64,000 nucleotides of DNA, taken from JAKACA01 sp963735115 (GTDB lineage: Bacteria > Actinomycetota > Acidimicrobiia > Acidimicrobiales > Bog-793). The notes beneath the pieces were generated by a model, which did no database searches, was not told the DNA's origin, and was given only the letters and a program-made list of their open reading frames with translations. This document shows positions 7,973 through 16,879 of the stretch, piece after piece. Numbering within the stretch: position 1 is the first letter of the stretch; each line of letters begins with the position of its first letter. Where the stretch lies: positions 1,644,903-1,708,902 of the forward strand of contig CAVTJR010000001.1 of NCBI GenBank assembly GCA_963735115.1, given 5' to 3'. A program made the position numbers and the translations under genes.

Positions 7973-8166
7973 GCCGGCGGCGCCGGCGGGCGGGGTCGAT
8001 TCGGGCGCACAGTTCGAGGGGGGCGGCGGCCGGCGGTCGATTCGGGCACATGGTTCGTGCCTGGCGGGCTCGACAGCCAGTTGCCGACCAGCTGTCACAT
8101 AGGAGGCGGCCTCCGTCCCGAGGAACCCGGTGCTAGGTTCCCGAGCAGGTCACATCCGGAGGCAGC

Positions 8167-9132
8167 ATGACCACTGACACCACCGACTGGGATGGGCAGG
8201 GCCTGCCCCCTGCCGCCCAGGCGAGAATGGAGCGTGGGAGAGCCGGGGGACCGTCCGCGAGCCTCTTCGGCATCTCCGGCCAAGCCGCCCTGGAAGCCTG
8301 TGGGTTCTCGGTCGTCGGTGAGGTGATGGGCTGCATCGTCCAGCACATCGGTTTCACGGGATACGGCGGCTGCGGCTACTACGCGGCCGGCCCCATGGGC
8401 TACGGGGGCGCCGGCAGCGGTTGGGCCGGCGGGGCCAATCGTGGTGGCGGCATGGGCTATCGGCCGGGCGTGCGCACGAGCTCGGGCGGGGGTTTTGCCG
8501 GCTTCGCCCCCTACGTCGATGCCCTCTACCACGGCTACGACACGGCCGTCCTGCGCATGCTGCTCGAGTGCCGCGACCTGCACGGTGACGGGGTCGTCGG
8601 CGTGCGCCTCGAGCAGCGACACCTCGGGCAGGACAACCGGGAGTTCATCGCCTACGGCACGGCCGTGCGCTCGCACGGCAAGACCAGGCCTGCCAACCTC
8701 TTCTCGACCCTGCTGCCGGCACACGACGTCGCCAAGCTGCTCCATGGCGGCTGGGCGCCCGCCGCCATCGCCATCGGGATATCGCTCGCCGTCCGACACG
8801 ACGACTGGGTGACCCTGCAGCAGGCGCGCACCTGGGGCGGCAACACGGAGGTGTCCGGCTACACCGATCTCGTCAACCAGGTGCGCAACGACGCCCGCCA
8901 GCAATTCGCCCACCGGACGGCCGCCTACGGAGCCGACGGAGCCGTCATGTCGGGCATGACGCTCGACATCTGGGAGATCGAGCCCGGCGAGGGCCACCGC
9001 GACCACGTGGCTCTCTCGTTCGTCGAGGGGACGGCCATCGCCCGCTTCCACCGCGGCGCCCTCGCCCCGACCTCGAGCCTCAAGATCCTGTCCCTGTCTG
9101 ATCGACACATCGTTCCCGGAAGGAAGTCATGA
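8167..9132 (+). CDS. YbjQ-like (PF01906-type) two-domain protein
   Basis: A 321-residue protein that looks like two tandem YbjQ-type domains. The first covers about residues 35-175 (GFSVVGEVMGCIVQHIGF ... GVVGVRLEQRHL ... EFIAYGTAVR) and is interrupted by a Gly/Tyr-rich insert around residues 60-110. The second covers about 177-300 (LLPAHDVAKLL ... FVEGTAIARF). YbjQ proteins form pentamers and are annotated as putative heavy-metal-binding, without firm biochemistry. The ATG follows GGAGG by four bases. It overlaps the next gene by ATGA and starts a three-gene operon. Confidence 0.75.
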   Translation: MTTDTTDWDGQGLPPAAQARMERGRAGGPSASLFGISGQAALEACGFSVVGEVMGCIVQHIGFTGYGGCGYYAAGPMGYGGAGSGWAGGANRGGGMGYRPGVRTSSGGGFAGFAPYVDALYHGYDTAVLRMLLECRDLHGDGVVGVRLEQRHLGQDNREFIAYGTAVRSHGKTRPANLFSTLLPAHDVAKLLHGGWAPAAIAIGISLAVRHDDWVTLQQARTWGGNTEVSGYTDLVNQVRNDARQQFAHRTAAYGADGAVMSGMTLDIWEIEPGEGHRDHVALSFVEGTAIARFHRGALAPTSSLKILSLSDRHIVPGRKS

Positions 9133-9953
9133 GCGAGACCGAAATCCAAGCGACGGATCTCGGCATCCCCGAGGATGCCATGAAACGCCTGGCGGAGATG
9201 AAGCCCGGCCAGCCGGGCGCGTTGTTCACCTCCGACTTGACGGTGAACGAGTTCCTCTTGGTGAGGGAGGCGGGCTTCCGACCGGTGGGCCTCGTGCTCG
9301 GCTCGAGCATCTACCACGTCGGTATCCAGATCGGCCGTTGGTCGAAGAACATGGAGCTCGACACGCTCTCGCAGGCCATGTATCACGCCCGCGAGCTCGC
9401 CATGACCCGGATGGAAGCCGAGGCAGCTGCCCTCGGGGCCGACGGCATCGTCGGTGTCCGGCTCGACATCGAGTTCAAGGAGTTCGGCAACGACCTGGCC
9501 GAATTCATCGCCGTCGGGACAGCCGTGAAAGCGGACGAACCAGGTGACTGGAAGAACAACCAGGGGCAACCGTTCACGTCCGACTTGTCCGGGCAGGACT
9601 TCTGGACGCTCGTGCAGGCAGGCTACGCACCCCTTGGCATGGTGATGGGGAGCTGCGTGTACCACATCGCCCACCAGGGGACGCTGCGAGCGATGGGGAA
9701 CGTCGGCAAGAACGTCGAGATCCCGACCTACACCGAGGCGCTCTACGACGCCCGCGAGCTGGCGATGAGCCGGATGCAGGCGGAGGGCGAGGCGCTGAAG
9801 GCCGAGGGCATCGTCGGTGTGCAGCTGCTGTCGTTGGCGCACAAGTGGGGCGGTCACACGACGGAGTTCTTCGCCGTCGGTACCGCTGTGCGCCCGTTGC
9901 GGGCCGACCACATCATCGCCAAGCCTCAACTCGTGCTGCCGCTGACCGACTGA
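9129..9953 (+). CDS. tandem YbjQ-domain protein
   Basis: A 274-residue protein with two clear YbjQ-type domains, about residues 38-138 and 150-265. Each runs from FLLVREAGFRPVGLVLGSSIYHV-like text through a helix ARELAMTRMEAEA to GIVGVRLDI...EFIAVGTAVK. The two halves align closely with each other and with the upstream protein, so the operon encodes four copies of the fold. It overlaps the upstream gene by four bases. The molecular role is not known. A metal or small-ligand binding oligomer is the usual guess. Confidence 0.82.
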   Translation: MSETEIQATDLGIPEDAMKRLAEMKPGQPGALFTSDLTVNEFLLVREAGFRPVGLVLGSSIYHVGIQIGRWSKNMELDTLSQAMYHARELAMTRMEAEAAALGADGIVGVRLDIEFKEFGNDLAEFIAVGTAVKADEPGDWKNNQGQPFTSDLSGQDFWTLVQAGYAPLGMVMGSCVYHIAHQGTLRAMGNVGKNVEIPTYTEALYDARELAMSRMQAEGEALKAEGIVGVQLLSLAHKWGGHTTEFFAVGTAVRPLRADHIIAKPQLVLPLTD

Positions 9954-9971
9954 ACCGCGTGAGACGCGCCC

Positions 9972-10385
9972 ATGACCGATTCACCCGACCCCCAACTGCC
10001 TGACGTCGAGCAGCTCGCTGCTGCCCTGCGGGCCGACACCTCCGACCTCGACTCGTACCACCGGGTGCTGTCGTCCTCCATCGGCGACCTCCTCCCCGGG
10101 GGTCTCGTGGAGGTAGACCGCGAGCGCTCGATGGGCGACCGTGTGGCGGGCCGGCCGGGCACCGCCACGGCCATCCGCCTCCACCTCGGCGACAAGACCC
10201 TCGAGCTCGTCGCCCGCCATGGGCGCCTCGTGGCGACGATCGCCCAGGAGGTGCGGGGCGTGCAGATCAGCCGCAAGGAGGTGCCGGTGTCCGAATGGGT
10301 GCAGGCACTGGCGGTCTACCTGGCCGACATGGCCTCCGACAGCGCCTCGGCCCGTGAGGCGCTCGGGCGGTTGCTGGGCCGCTGA
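9972..10385 (+). CDS. conserved hypothetical protein of the YbjQ operon
   Basis: A 137-residue protein with no domain I recognise. It is acidic at the N-terminus and has a central beta-rich stretch (TAIRLHLGDKTLELVARHGRLVATIAQEVRGV) followed by a helical C-terminus (VSEWVQALAVYLADMA). No signal peptide or membrane segment is visible. It starts 18 bp after the second YbjQ gene on the same strand and is probably cotranscribed, which suggests a shared process. It is not itself a YbjQ domain. Confidence 0.75.
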   Translation: MTDSPDPQLPDVEQLAAALRADTSDLDSYHRVLSSSIGDLLPGGLVEVDRERSMGDRVAGRPGTATAIRLHLGDKTLELVARHGRLVATIAQEVRGVQISRKEVPVSEWVQALAVYLADMASDSASAREALGRLLGR

Positions 10386-10490
10386 CAGCAGCGTGGTCGG
10401 AGGCGGCTCCCTGCGCGGCCGCCTCGAGGGAGGTCGCCAGTCTCGTCCTAGCGTGCACTCGGATGGGGCCGGGACGGGCATACTCCCTTC

Positions 10491-10964
10491 ATGAGTGCCG
10501 CAAGGCTCGTGCCCGATGACTTCTCCGTGCCGCAGGGTGTGAGCACAGATCGGTTCCGGCTCGAGCCGCTGGCGCAGCGGCACAACGTCGCTGACCACAA
10601 GGCATGGACGTCGAGCATCGATCACATCAGGTCAACTCCGGGGTTCGCCGGACGTACATGGCCGAACGTGCCGCTGTCGGTCGAGGAGAACGCTGTTGAC
10701 ATCGCCGAGCACGAGGCCGACTTTGCCGCCCGCAGCGGGTTCACCTACACGGTGCTCGAGGCGGCGACTGGCGACGTGATCGGCTGCGTCTATCTCTATC
10801 CACCGCGCCGCCAGGGTTTCGACGTTGACGCCCGCTCGTGGGTGCGGGCCGAGAGCGCCGCCCTCGACCAACCCCTGCACGATCTTGTCCGCCAGTGGTT
10901 GATCGACGAATGGCCGTTCCACGCCCCCGACTACGCGCAGCGTCCGGAGGCCCCACGCGAGTAG
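10491..10964 (+). CDS. GNAT-family N-acetyltransferase
   Basis: A 157-residue protein. After a leader it reads RFRLEPLAQRHNVADHKAWTSS, the usual opening of GNAT proteins, and FTYTVLEAATGDVIGCVYLYPPR provides the beta4 strand of the acetyl-CoA site. The C-terminal half is short and lacks a textbook Q/RxxGxG/A loop, so cofactor binding is inferred from overall pattern. The substrate is unknown. It stands alone, about 100 bp after the YbjQ operon and 60 bp before the mobile cassette at 11026. Confidence 0.7.
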   Translation: MSAARLVPDDFSVPQGVSTDRFRLEPLAQRHNVADHKAWTSSIDHIRSTPGFAGRTWPNVPLSVEENAVDIAEHEADFAARSGFTYTVLEAATGDVIGCVYLYPPRRQGFDVDARSWVRAESAALDQPLHDLVRQWLIDEWPFHAPDYAQRPEAPRE

Positions 10965-11025
10965 ATCATCGAGGATCCGACGAGAGAGCCTGGTTGCAGA
11001 GAGGCCGCTAAATAGGTGGCGCAGG

Positions 11026-12080
11026 GCTCCCTAGTGGCGTCGCCGAAATAGCAGGGGTAGGCGCTCAGGCTGCGACGGCACCCGCCAAGGGCACCAGAAT
11101 CCGTCTGTTCGCCTCCGACCGGCCGTCACTTTCCTTGGCGCCAGCGCAGATCGGATCTTCGGCGCTGTGACGGCAGCACGCACAACCTCGCTCAGCTTCC
11201 CCCGGAGGGGGACCTCCTTGTTCGGTGCCACATCCCGGTTGCGAACGCGCCCCCAGGCTCGTGCAAGACAGGATGGACGCCGTGCACGGTTTCCGTCCCG
11301 CCGCCGAACCTGAGGTTGTGCACGCATTCTTGCGTGGGGAGATCGACTCAGAGCGCTTCGGGAACGACGTGCGGCGCGCCCTTATCGACGCTGGCGGACT
11401 CGAGCTCGTGCAAAGCCCAGACCTCAACTGCGAAGATGAGAACCGAGCGCGAGAGAGCGCCCTCGCTGCGGCGAGGGGTTGGCGAAATGCCGAACTGTTC
11501 GAAGGCTTTCCAGAGAAGGTGGAGTGGTACCACGGCGTGCTGCAACCCGACGAGCTCGAGCGGGTGCGCTTCATCGACTACTCCTACTGGGTCGAGCTGT
11601 CCGGCGGCTCTCGACGACCGAGCGACGTCCTGCCGACCCTGCGGGCAGGGAGGCTGCCGAGGTGGCTGACCAAACTCGGAACGAGCTGGTGCTTCGAGTT
11701 TGCAGCTCAGCTCGTCACGGCCGAGGTCGTGGACGACCTCATCGTCATGGCGACTCCCGATCTCGGCGAGCTCGTCTTGCTTGAAGGCCACTCGCGCCTA
11801 ACCGCGATCTTCGTGGGCGGGCTGCAACGACGTCTCACCGTCAGCGCGTACCTCGGGTTGTCGGCCGAGATCGAGCAGTGGGGCTGTTTCTGATCGAGTT
11901 GTTGTCTGCTGTGGAAGTCATGCCCACAGGATCAGAGCCGCGATTCGGAGTGCTCAGCTGGTGCCGGTTCGACGGCGCACAGAATGACAGCGACCGCACA
12001 CTCTCCCAGGCGCGCCCTGTTCGGTATGGCCTGGGGGCCGCCAGCCACCCTCGCCATTTTCGGCGACGCTCCCTAGTGGC
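11026..12080. mobile_element. passenger-gene cassette with terminal inverted repeats (MIC-like)
   Basis: GCTCCCTAGTGGC occurs at 11026-11038 and again at 12068-12080. Immediately inside the left copy is GTCGCCGAAA (11039-11048), and immediately inside the right copy its reverse complement TTTCGGCGAC (12058-12067). Imperfect inverted similarity continues for another dozen bases (TAGCAGGGGTAGG against ATGGCGAGGGTGGC). This is the architecture of a 1,029-bp transposable unit with a 13-bp target duplication. It contains one non-transposase gene, as in mobile insertion cassettes moved in trans by IS4-type transposases, whose duplications are similarly long. The transposase assignment is inference. 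Confidence 0.72.
11273..11893 (+). CDS. cassette passenger gene, unknown function
   Basis: The only gene in the 11039-12067 cassette. From the ATG at 11273 the protein has 206 residues; the frame is open 16 codons further upstream to 11225, and neither start has a strong ribosome-binding site. I recognise no transposase motif. Features are a charged N-terminal half (EVVHAFLRGEIDSERFGNDVRRAL), the segment GVLQPDELERVRFIDYSYWVELS, and near the C-terminus LVLLEGHSRLTAIFVGG, which resembles the G-H-x-R-L nucleotide-binding turn of ParB/sulfiredoxin-like proteins. That similarity is short and should not be taken as function. Confidence 0.6.
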   Translation: MDAVHGFRPAAEPEVVHAFLRGEIDSERFGNDVRRALIDAGGLELVQSPDLNCEDENRARESALAAARGWRNAELFEGFPEKVEWYHGVLQPDELERVRFIDYSYWVELSGGSRRPSDVLPTLRAGRLPRWLTKLGTSWCFEFAAQLVTAEVVDDLIVMATPDLGELVLLEGHSRLTAIFVGGLQRRLTVSAYLGLSAEIEQWGCF

Positions 12081-12098
12081 CCGAGTCATCGCGAGCCT

Positions 12099-14606
12099 CT
12101 ACTCTCGCTCGGCTCTCAGCAAGGCCGCCGTCGGCGTCCGAGCAGCGATGTGCGCCGGGATGGCCGCCACGACATTCGCCAGCACCAGAGCACCCACACC
12201 GACGAGCGCAACGCCGACCACAGGCACCGTGGGTTCGGCGATCGCGTAGAGCTCGTGCGCGAACAGGTCCCATAGGTCTCTACCCGCGACAATCCCCAAT
12301 GGGATGCCGACGATCGCACCGATACCCACCGTGATGGAGGCCTGCCAAGCCACGGTAGCCGCCAGCTGCCGATGTGTGAACCCGAGAGTCTTGAACAGTG
12401 CGAGGTCGCGGCGGCGGCGGTGAACCGACGCGAGGAGGGCTAGACCTAGAGCGCAGAAGGCGCCGAGCATCAATGCAGCTGCCAACACCGCCGGAACGGT
12501 ACCCATGGATCGATAGTTCACGATCTGTGCCGGACGCTGGACCGGTACGACCAACACCGTGAGCTGACCGGCGTGCGCGGAAAGCTCGGAAGCGATGCGA
12601 TCGAGCGAGTGGATCGCCATAGTTTGGCTCTCCCCGCTCCTGAATCGGACGAGCACCATGTTCGGGCCCGGAGCACCGAGAGCCTGGATGTTGCGAGCTG
12701 CGCTCGGAATTTGTTGGTAGTCGATCACGGCGCCGACGCCGAGCGAGAGGTGCAGTCCGTGACCGATACCGATGGCCGGCATGGTGGCGGTTCCGACGAT
12801 GTGCAACGTCGTGACGTGGGTTGTGTAGCGAGCCACGACTGTGTCACCGAGCCGCTTGTGCAGCTGCGCCATCGTGGCAGGTCCAAGGACGACCTGGTTC
12901 GGCCCATCAAGTCCGTGTCCGGAGAGAAGCGGCGGCTGCACGGCTGCTCGTGGATCCGTGCCGATCACGGGGACCCCCTCACCGTCGAAGGCGAAGGTCT
13001 CGAAATAGACACCGGAGCTCGCCGCAACGGAGGGGTCGTGACCGAGCAGTTGGTTGACGGAGCCCTGCGGGATGTCGCCGTATCCGGCGTTTGCTTCGAG
13101 GGCGTAGCTCCAGTTCCAGCCGTAGAGGCGAGGGCTGTTGACGAGGGTGGTGAGGCTGCTGCCGAAGACGAGAGCTGCCACGGTCACCACAACCGCCACG
13201 AGCGCGCCCAAGATGGCAGAACGCACCGGGATCGAGGTTCGTCCTCGGCCCGAGTCGAGCGCAAAGCGCATGCCTGTCGATGCAGAAAGGGGCAGGCCGG
13301 AGGACGTGGCGGCTTGCACGATCGCCGATTCCCGCCGAACTGTGATTCGCGTGCGCCGGGCTTCTCGGTGGGGAGCGTCGAGGAAGGCGAGGACGACGCC
13401 CACGCCTGCCAGAGTTGCGAATAGCGCAAGGACGCCCAACCCGAGCACGGTCCAGTCGAAGGAGAACCCCGGAGAAGCAGCGACCGAGCGAACAGGTCCA
13501 AAGAGCCCGAACGGCGACAAGAGGATGGCCACGCCTGCCGCCAGCAATGTTGCGAGCAATAGGGCGATGACAGCTCCCATGACCGCGTCGATCTCGGTGG
13601 TCCTGGGGTCGGCACCGAGGGAGCGCAGCACGGCGCCGTCATTCGAAGAGAGACGGATCTGACGTGAGGTGGCTTGTCCGCCTACGAAGAGGGCGGCGAG
13701 TCCGGCGATCACGCCGAACACGCCCAGCGCGATGGCCTCGGGTTTCACCGCCTCTTCGCCCTGCGCCTCGATGATCGATGTCACATGGAAGTAGTAGGGG
13801 TCAGCCGGAGGCAGCAGGCGCAGGTACTCGCGCTCTACGGCGGCGACGTCGGATGCTCCACCTCTTAGTTGGAGACCGCTCCACGCGTAGCTGGCGCAGC
13901 AAGACACGAGCCGATCGGCAAGTGCAGGGGTCAACAGGGCCCGGGGGATCCGATCGACCTCGTCCTGGATCACCTCGTCGTTGAACAGGCCGATGCCCAC
14001 AATGTGGATCGCAATTCGCAGAACTGGCGGTCCGGTCGGGTACCCAGAGGCGTTCAGCTCCGCGTTGGAGTAGGCGCCCAGCAAGATGGTCTGGCCGACG
14101 TGGAGACCGAAGAGCTGGGCGGAGAATTTGTTCACCACGACCTCGTCGGCCCGCTTCGGATTCGCTGGGCGTCCGTCGACGATGGCGACCCGATCCTGAT
14201 CGAAGTAGAGGCCGTTGAGGCTGCCCACCATCTCGAGATTCGAGAAGGGGTTCGACAGCGCCGGCTTGCCGTCCGCTGTGATGGGCACAATGTTGGGCGA
14301 GAGATAGGTCTTGAGCGACGTCACCTGGGGCAAGTGCGCGATCTGGCTGATCAGCTTGGGGTCGTAGGGGCCGACGTCGATGTCCATGTCCGAAGGGTTG
14401 GTGCTCTTCAGGAATACCGGGAACGAGGACTGCGTACGACGCGCCGCCGCCATGGCGCCCATAGCGAGCCCTCCCAGCAAGCCGACGAGGAGCACGATCG
14501 AGACGTAGCCGCCCCACCGCCTGCCGAACGTGGCCCGAAAGCGGTACCAGCCGACCTGGAGAACCCTTCTGATCACGGTAGTGAACCAACGAACACTCGG
14601 CCTCAC
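12099..14606 (-). CDS. FtsX-like ABC transporter permease
   Basis: An 835-residue membrane protein of the FtsX/MacB permease class. It has a first transmembrane helix near residues 35-55 (YVSIVLLVGLLGGLAMGAMAA), a large extracytoplasmic domain to about residue 290, a central membrane cluster, a second extracytoplasmic domain, and a C-terminal FtsX module with three helices and the cytoplasmic loop ALFKTLGFTHRQL. Such permeases work with an ABC ATPase in lipoprotein or peptide export or in cell-wall control. No ATPase gene is adjacent. The stop lies 19 bp from the cassette's right end, so the insertion just missed the gene. Confidence 0.88.
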   Translation of the reverse strand: MRPSVRWFTTVIRRVLQVGWYRFRATFGRRWGGYVSIVLLVGLLGGLAMGAMAAARRTQSSFPVFLKSTNPSDMDIDVGPYDPKLISQIAHLPQVTSLKTYLSPNIVPITADGKPALSNPFSNLEMVGSLNGLYFDQDRVAIVDGRPANPKRADEVVVNKFSAQLFGLHVGQTILLGAYSNAELNASGYPTGPPVLRIAIHIVGIGLFNDEVIQDEVDRIPRALLTPALADRLVSCCASYAWSGLQLRGGASDVAAVEREYLRLLPPADPYYFHVTSIIEAQGEEAVKPEAIALGVFGVIAGLAALFVGGQATSRQIRLSSNDGAVLRSLGADPRTTEIDAVMGAVIALLLATLLAAGVAILLSPFGLFGPVRSVAASPGFSFDWTVLGLGVLALFATLAGVGVVLAFLDAPHREARRTRITVRRESAIVQAATSSGLPLSASTGMRFALDSGRGRTSIPVRSAILGALVAVVVTVAALVFGSSLTTLVNSPRLYGWNWSYALEANAGYGDIPQGSVNQLLGHDPSVAASSGVYFETFAFDGEGVPVIGTDPRAAVQPPLLSGHGLDGPNQVVLGPATMAQLHKRLGDTVVARYTTHVTTLHIVGTATMPAIGIGHGLHLSLGVGAVIDYQQIPSAARNIQALGAPGPNMVLVRFRSGESQTMAIHSLDRIASELSAHAGQLTVLVVPVQRPAQIVNYRSMGTVPAVLAAALMLGAFCALGLALLASVHRRRRDLALFKTLGFTHRQLAATVAWQASITVGIGAIVGIPLGIVAGRDLWDLFAHELYAIAEPTVPVVGVALVGVGALVLANVVAAIPAHIAARTPTAALLRAERE

Positions 14607-14773
14607 TCTCGACAGCCTCTAACTCTCTGTCGCTGTACTCCGGCGCTCCTACAGCGTTGCCGGAGACGGGCCGACGGACAAGGGCGTCAGCATGGTCGCG
14701 GACTTGGTACCAGCACCACACTTCGCCTCCCCGTGGGGGTCCGACAGTTCGTTTGACAGCCGCTTCCTAATGG

Positions 14774-16117
14774 CTAACCGCTCGAGCCCGAGCGCCGCCC
14801 CCTCGAGCCGGCAGCGGCACAGGCGGCGGCGACAGCCTCGGCGCACTCCGGCGTGCGCCCCACGGGCAACCTGGCCGTCGTGACCCGGATCGCCGGCGGC
14901 GAAGCGATCCGAAACCGCCCCCCCGGCGCCACCAACCAACCCCTCGCCAGGAGGGCGCTCACCGCCGTGGCCTCGTCGTCGACGGGGATCCAGACGTTGA
15001 GGCCGGTCGGGGCGGACACCTCGATCCCGCGGCTGGCGAGCTCGTCGCACAGCGCCGAACGTCGCTGGCGGTAGAGGGCGGACGCCTGCTCGAGCTGGCG
15101 GGCGACCGCCCGGTCCTGCCAGAAGGCAAGAGCGATCTGCTGGACGAGATGGCTCACCCAGCCGGGGCCCGCAACGATGGAGGTTTCGAGCCGGCCGATG
15201 GTGGCGGCGTCCCCGGCGGCGACGGCGAGGCGCAGATCCGCCCCGTAGCCCTTCGCCATCGACCGGATGAAGCCGTAGCGGCCGGTAGGACCGACGACGG
15301 TCGCCAGCGGCACCTCGACGAGACCGCAGGCATGGTCGTCCTCGATCACGAGCCGCCCGGGATAACGCCCAAACACTTCCCGCAGCTCCGCCGCCCGCTG
15401 TGCCGAGATGGCCGCCCCCGTCGGGTTCTGGGCCCGCGCCGTCACGACGACGGCGTCCGCTCCCGCCGCCAATGCCTGCCAGACACCCTCCGGCGTGGGG
15501 CCGTCGGCGTCCATCGGGAGCGGAACGGTGAGATAGCCGAGCCGCTCGACGACATCGAGGAGTGCCGCCCAGCCCGGGTCCTCGAGGGCGACACGATCTC
15601 CGCGGGCGAGGTTGGAAGCGAGCACCCTCGCGATGGCGTCGAGGGCGCCGAAGGTGACGGTGGCGTGCTCGGCCGGGACGCCATCGACCTCGAGACGCCG
15701 GCGCGCCTCGGCGATGAAGCCGGGGTGTGCGACAGGAGAGCCGTAGAGCGCAGGTTCGTAGGTGAGGTGGCGGAGCACCGAGAGCGGGTCGGGCAGCAGC
15801 GCCGGGTCGGGGTTACCGCTCGAGCAGTCGGTCACGCCGGCCGGCAGCGGTATGGGCCGTCGCACGGGCGCCAGATCCTCTTTGCGGAGCTCACGGATCC
15901 AGGTCCCACGCCGCCGGTCGGAGGATGTCAGGCCGCGGACGTTGAGAACGCGGTAGGCGGAGGCGACCGTGCCGGCGCTCAGCCCGAGGGCGCCCGCCAA
16001 CTGACGGATCGGCGGCAGCGAGTCGCCCGCCGCCAGTGTGTTGTCGCGGATCGAGCGCTCGATGGACTCGGCGAGCTCGGCGGCCGTACGCCCCGTGAGA
16101 TAGTCTTGTAGCGCCAC
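14774..16117 (-). CDS. MocR/PdxR-type regulator (GntR HTH fused to aminotransferase fold)
   Basis: A 447-residue protein. The N-terminal winged helix (ELAESIERSIRDNTLAAGDSLPPIRQLAGALGLSAGTVASAYRVL) is a GntR domain. It is fused to a fold-type I aminotransferase-like domain with IRSMAKGYGADLRLAV around the PLP-binding Lys. MocR proteins sense PLP or an amino-acid ligand and often control the gene divergent to them. Here that is a flavin/PNPOx-fold protein starting 70 bp away. The start is GTG at 16117. A TACAAT -10 box lies only nine bases upstream, so the transcript is probably leaderless or nearly so. Confidence 0.88.
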   Translation of the reverse strand: MALQDYLTGRTAAELAESIERSIRDNTLAAGDSLPPIRQLAGALGLSAGTVASAYRVLNVRGLTSSDRRRGTWIRELRKEDLAPVRRPIPLPAGVTDCSSGNPDPALLPDPLSVLRHLTYEPALYGSPVAHPGFIAEARRRLEVDGVPAEHATVTFGALDAIARVLASNLARGDRVALEDPGWAALLDVVERLGYLTVPLPMDADGPTPEGVWQALAAGADAVVVTARAQNPTGAAISAQRAAELREVFGRYPGRLVIEDDHACGLVEVPLATVVGPTGRYGFIRSMAKGYGADLRLAVAAGDAATIGRLETSIVAGPGWVSHLVQQIALAFWQDRAVARQLEQASALYRQRRSALCDELASRGIEVSAPTGLNVWIPVDDEATAVSALLARGWLVAPGGRFRIASPPAIRVTTARLPVGRTPECAEAVAAACAAAGSRGRRSGSSG

Positions 16118-16126
16118 AGACGAGTG

Positions 16127-16132
16127 ATTGTA
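16127..16132 (-). promoter_or_regulatory. -10 box for the MocR gene
   Basis: Read on the minus strand this is TACAAT, a near-perfect -10 hexamer, nine bases before the GTG at 16117. No clear -35 is visible. The overlapping text CTGATACAAT and the short dyad TGTA-TCAG-TACA could be part of an autoregulatory MocR site. Confidence 0.5.
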
Positions 16133-16186
16133 TCAGTACATAGAACGGATGTCAGGGTCTACACGACACCCACTCGGAGGACGATG

Positions 16187-16879
16187 ATGTACGAAGCCAC
16201 CGCCACGACGACACCATCTCGCCACAAGGAACGGGCGAGCTGGGATGAAGACGTCGTGCACTCGACACTCGACGCAGCCCTCCTCGGCCATCTCGCCTTC
16301 ATCTACGACGAGCGCCCGCAGGTGCTCCCCCTCCTGTTCGTCCGCGTGGGCGAGTCGGTCTTCCTGCACGGCTCCACCGGCGCCCACTTCGCCCGCCTCG
16401 CCACCCGCGGACGCAGCTTGCCTGTGAGCTTCGAGGTCACCCTCGTGGATGCTCTCGTGCTGGCGCGCTCGGCCTTCAGCCACTCTGCCAATTACCGCTC
16501 CGTCGTGGCTCATGGCGAGGCGACGCTCGTGCAAGACGACGAGCAGAAGGAAGCCGTCCTCGCCGCCCTCATGGACAAGCTCGTCCCCGGCCGCAACGCC
16601 GAGGCGCGCCCGCCGCGACGGGACGAGCTGCGCCAGACGGCGCTGCTGGAGCTACCGCTCAGCGATGTCGCCGCCAAGGTGCGCGCCGGTGGCCCGCTCG
16701 ACCACGACGAGGATCTCGGCCTCCCGGTGTGGGCGGGCCTGCGGCCGATCGTGGCGCACTGGGGAAGCCCGATCGCCGCCGACGGCCTCTCGCCTGAGCT
16801 GACGGTGCCGAGCTACCTGCGGGAGGACACCTGTGGAGGCGGGCTGCTGTCTGCCGGTTCGGGTGGCCTGACGGCATGA
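16187..16879 (+). CDS. pyridoxamine 5'-phosphate oxidase-fold (FMN split-barrel) protein
   Basis: A roughly 230-residue protein of the FMN-binding split-barrel class, related to PNPOx and NimA-like proteins. It has the opening RASWDEDVVHSTLDAALLGHLAFIYDERPQVLPLLFVRVGESVFLHG and later RSVVAHGEATLVQDDEQKEAVLAAL. The frame extends upstream to 16124, but CGGAGG at 16175-16180 places the start at 16187 (or 16184). It is divergent from a MocR regulator, the usual arrangement for a MocR target. It overlaps the Dtd gene by ATGA. A role in vitamin B6 or flavin chemistry is inferred from fold and neighbour only. Confidence 0.82.
   Translation: MYEATATTTPSRHKERASWDEDVVHSTLDAALLGHLAFIYDERPQVLPLLFVRVGESVFLHGSTGAHFARLATRGRSLPVSFEVTLVDALVLARSAFSHSANYRSVVAHGEATLVQDDEQKEAVLAALMDKLVPGRNAEARPPRRDELRQTALLELPLSDVAAKVRAGGPLDHDEDLGLPVWAGLRPIVAHWGSPIAADGLSPELTVPSYLREDTCGGGLLSAGSGGLTA

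Noticed and set aside
8095..9108. 337-codon open frame antisense to the first YbjQ gene
   Set aside because: High-GC codon bias keeps the opposite strand open. The plus-strand gene has a good start site and clear family text; the antisense product has none.
11225..11272. Upstream 16 codons as the true start of the cassette gene
   Set aside because: No ribosome-binding site and unlike composition; the ATG at 11273 is at least as good, so the shorter form is listed with reservation.
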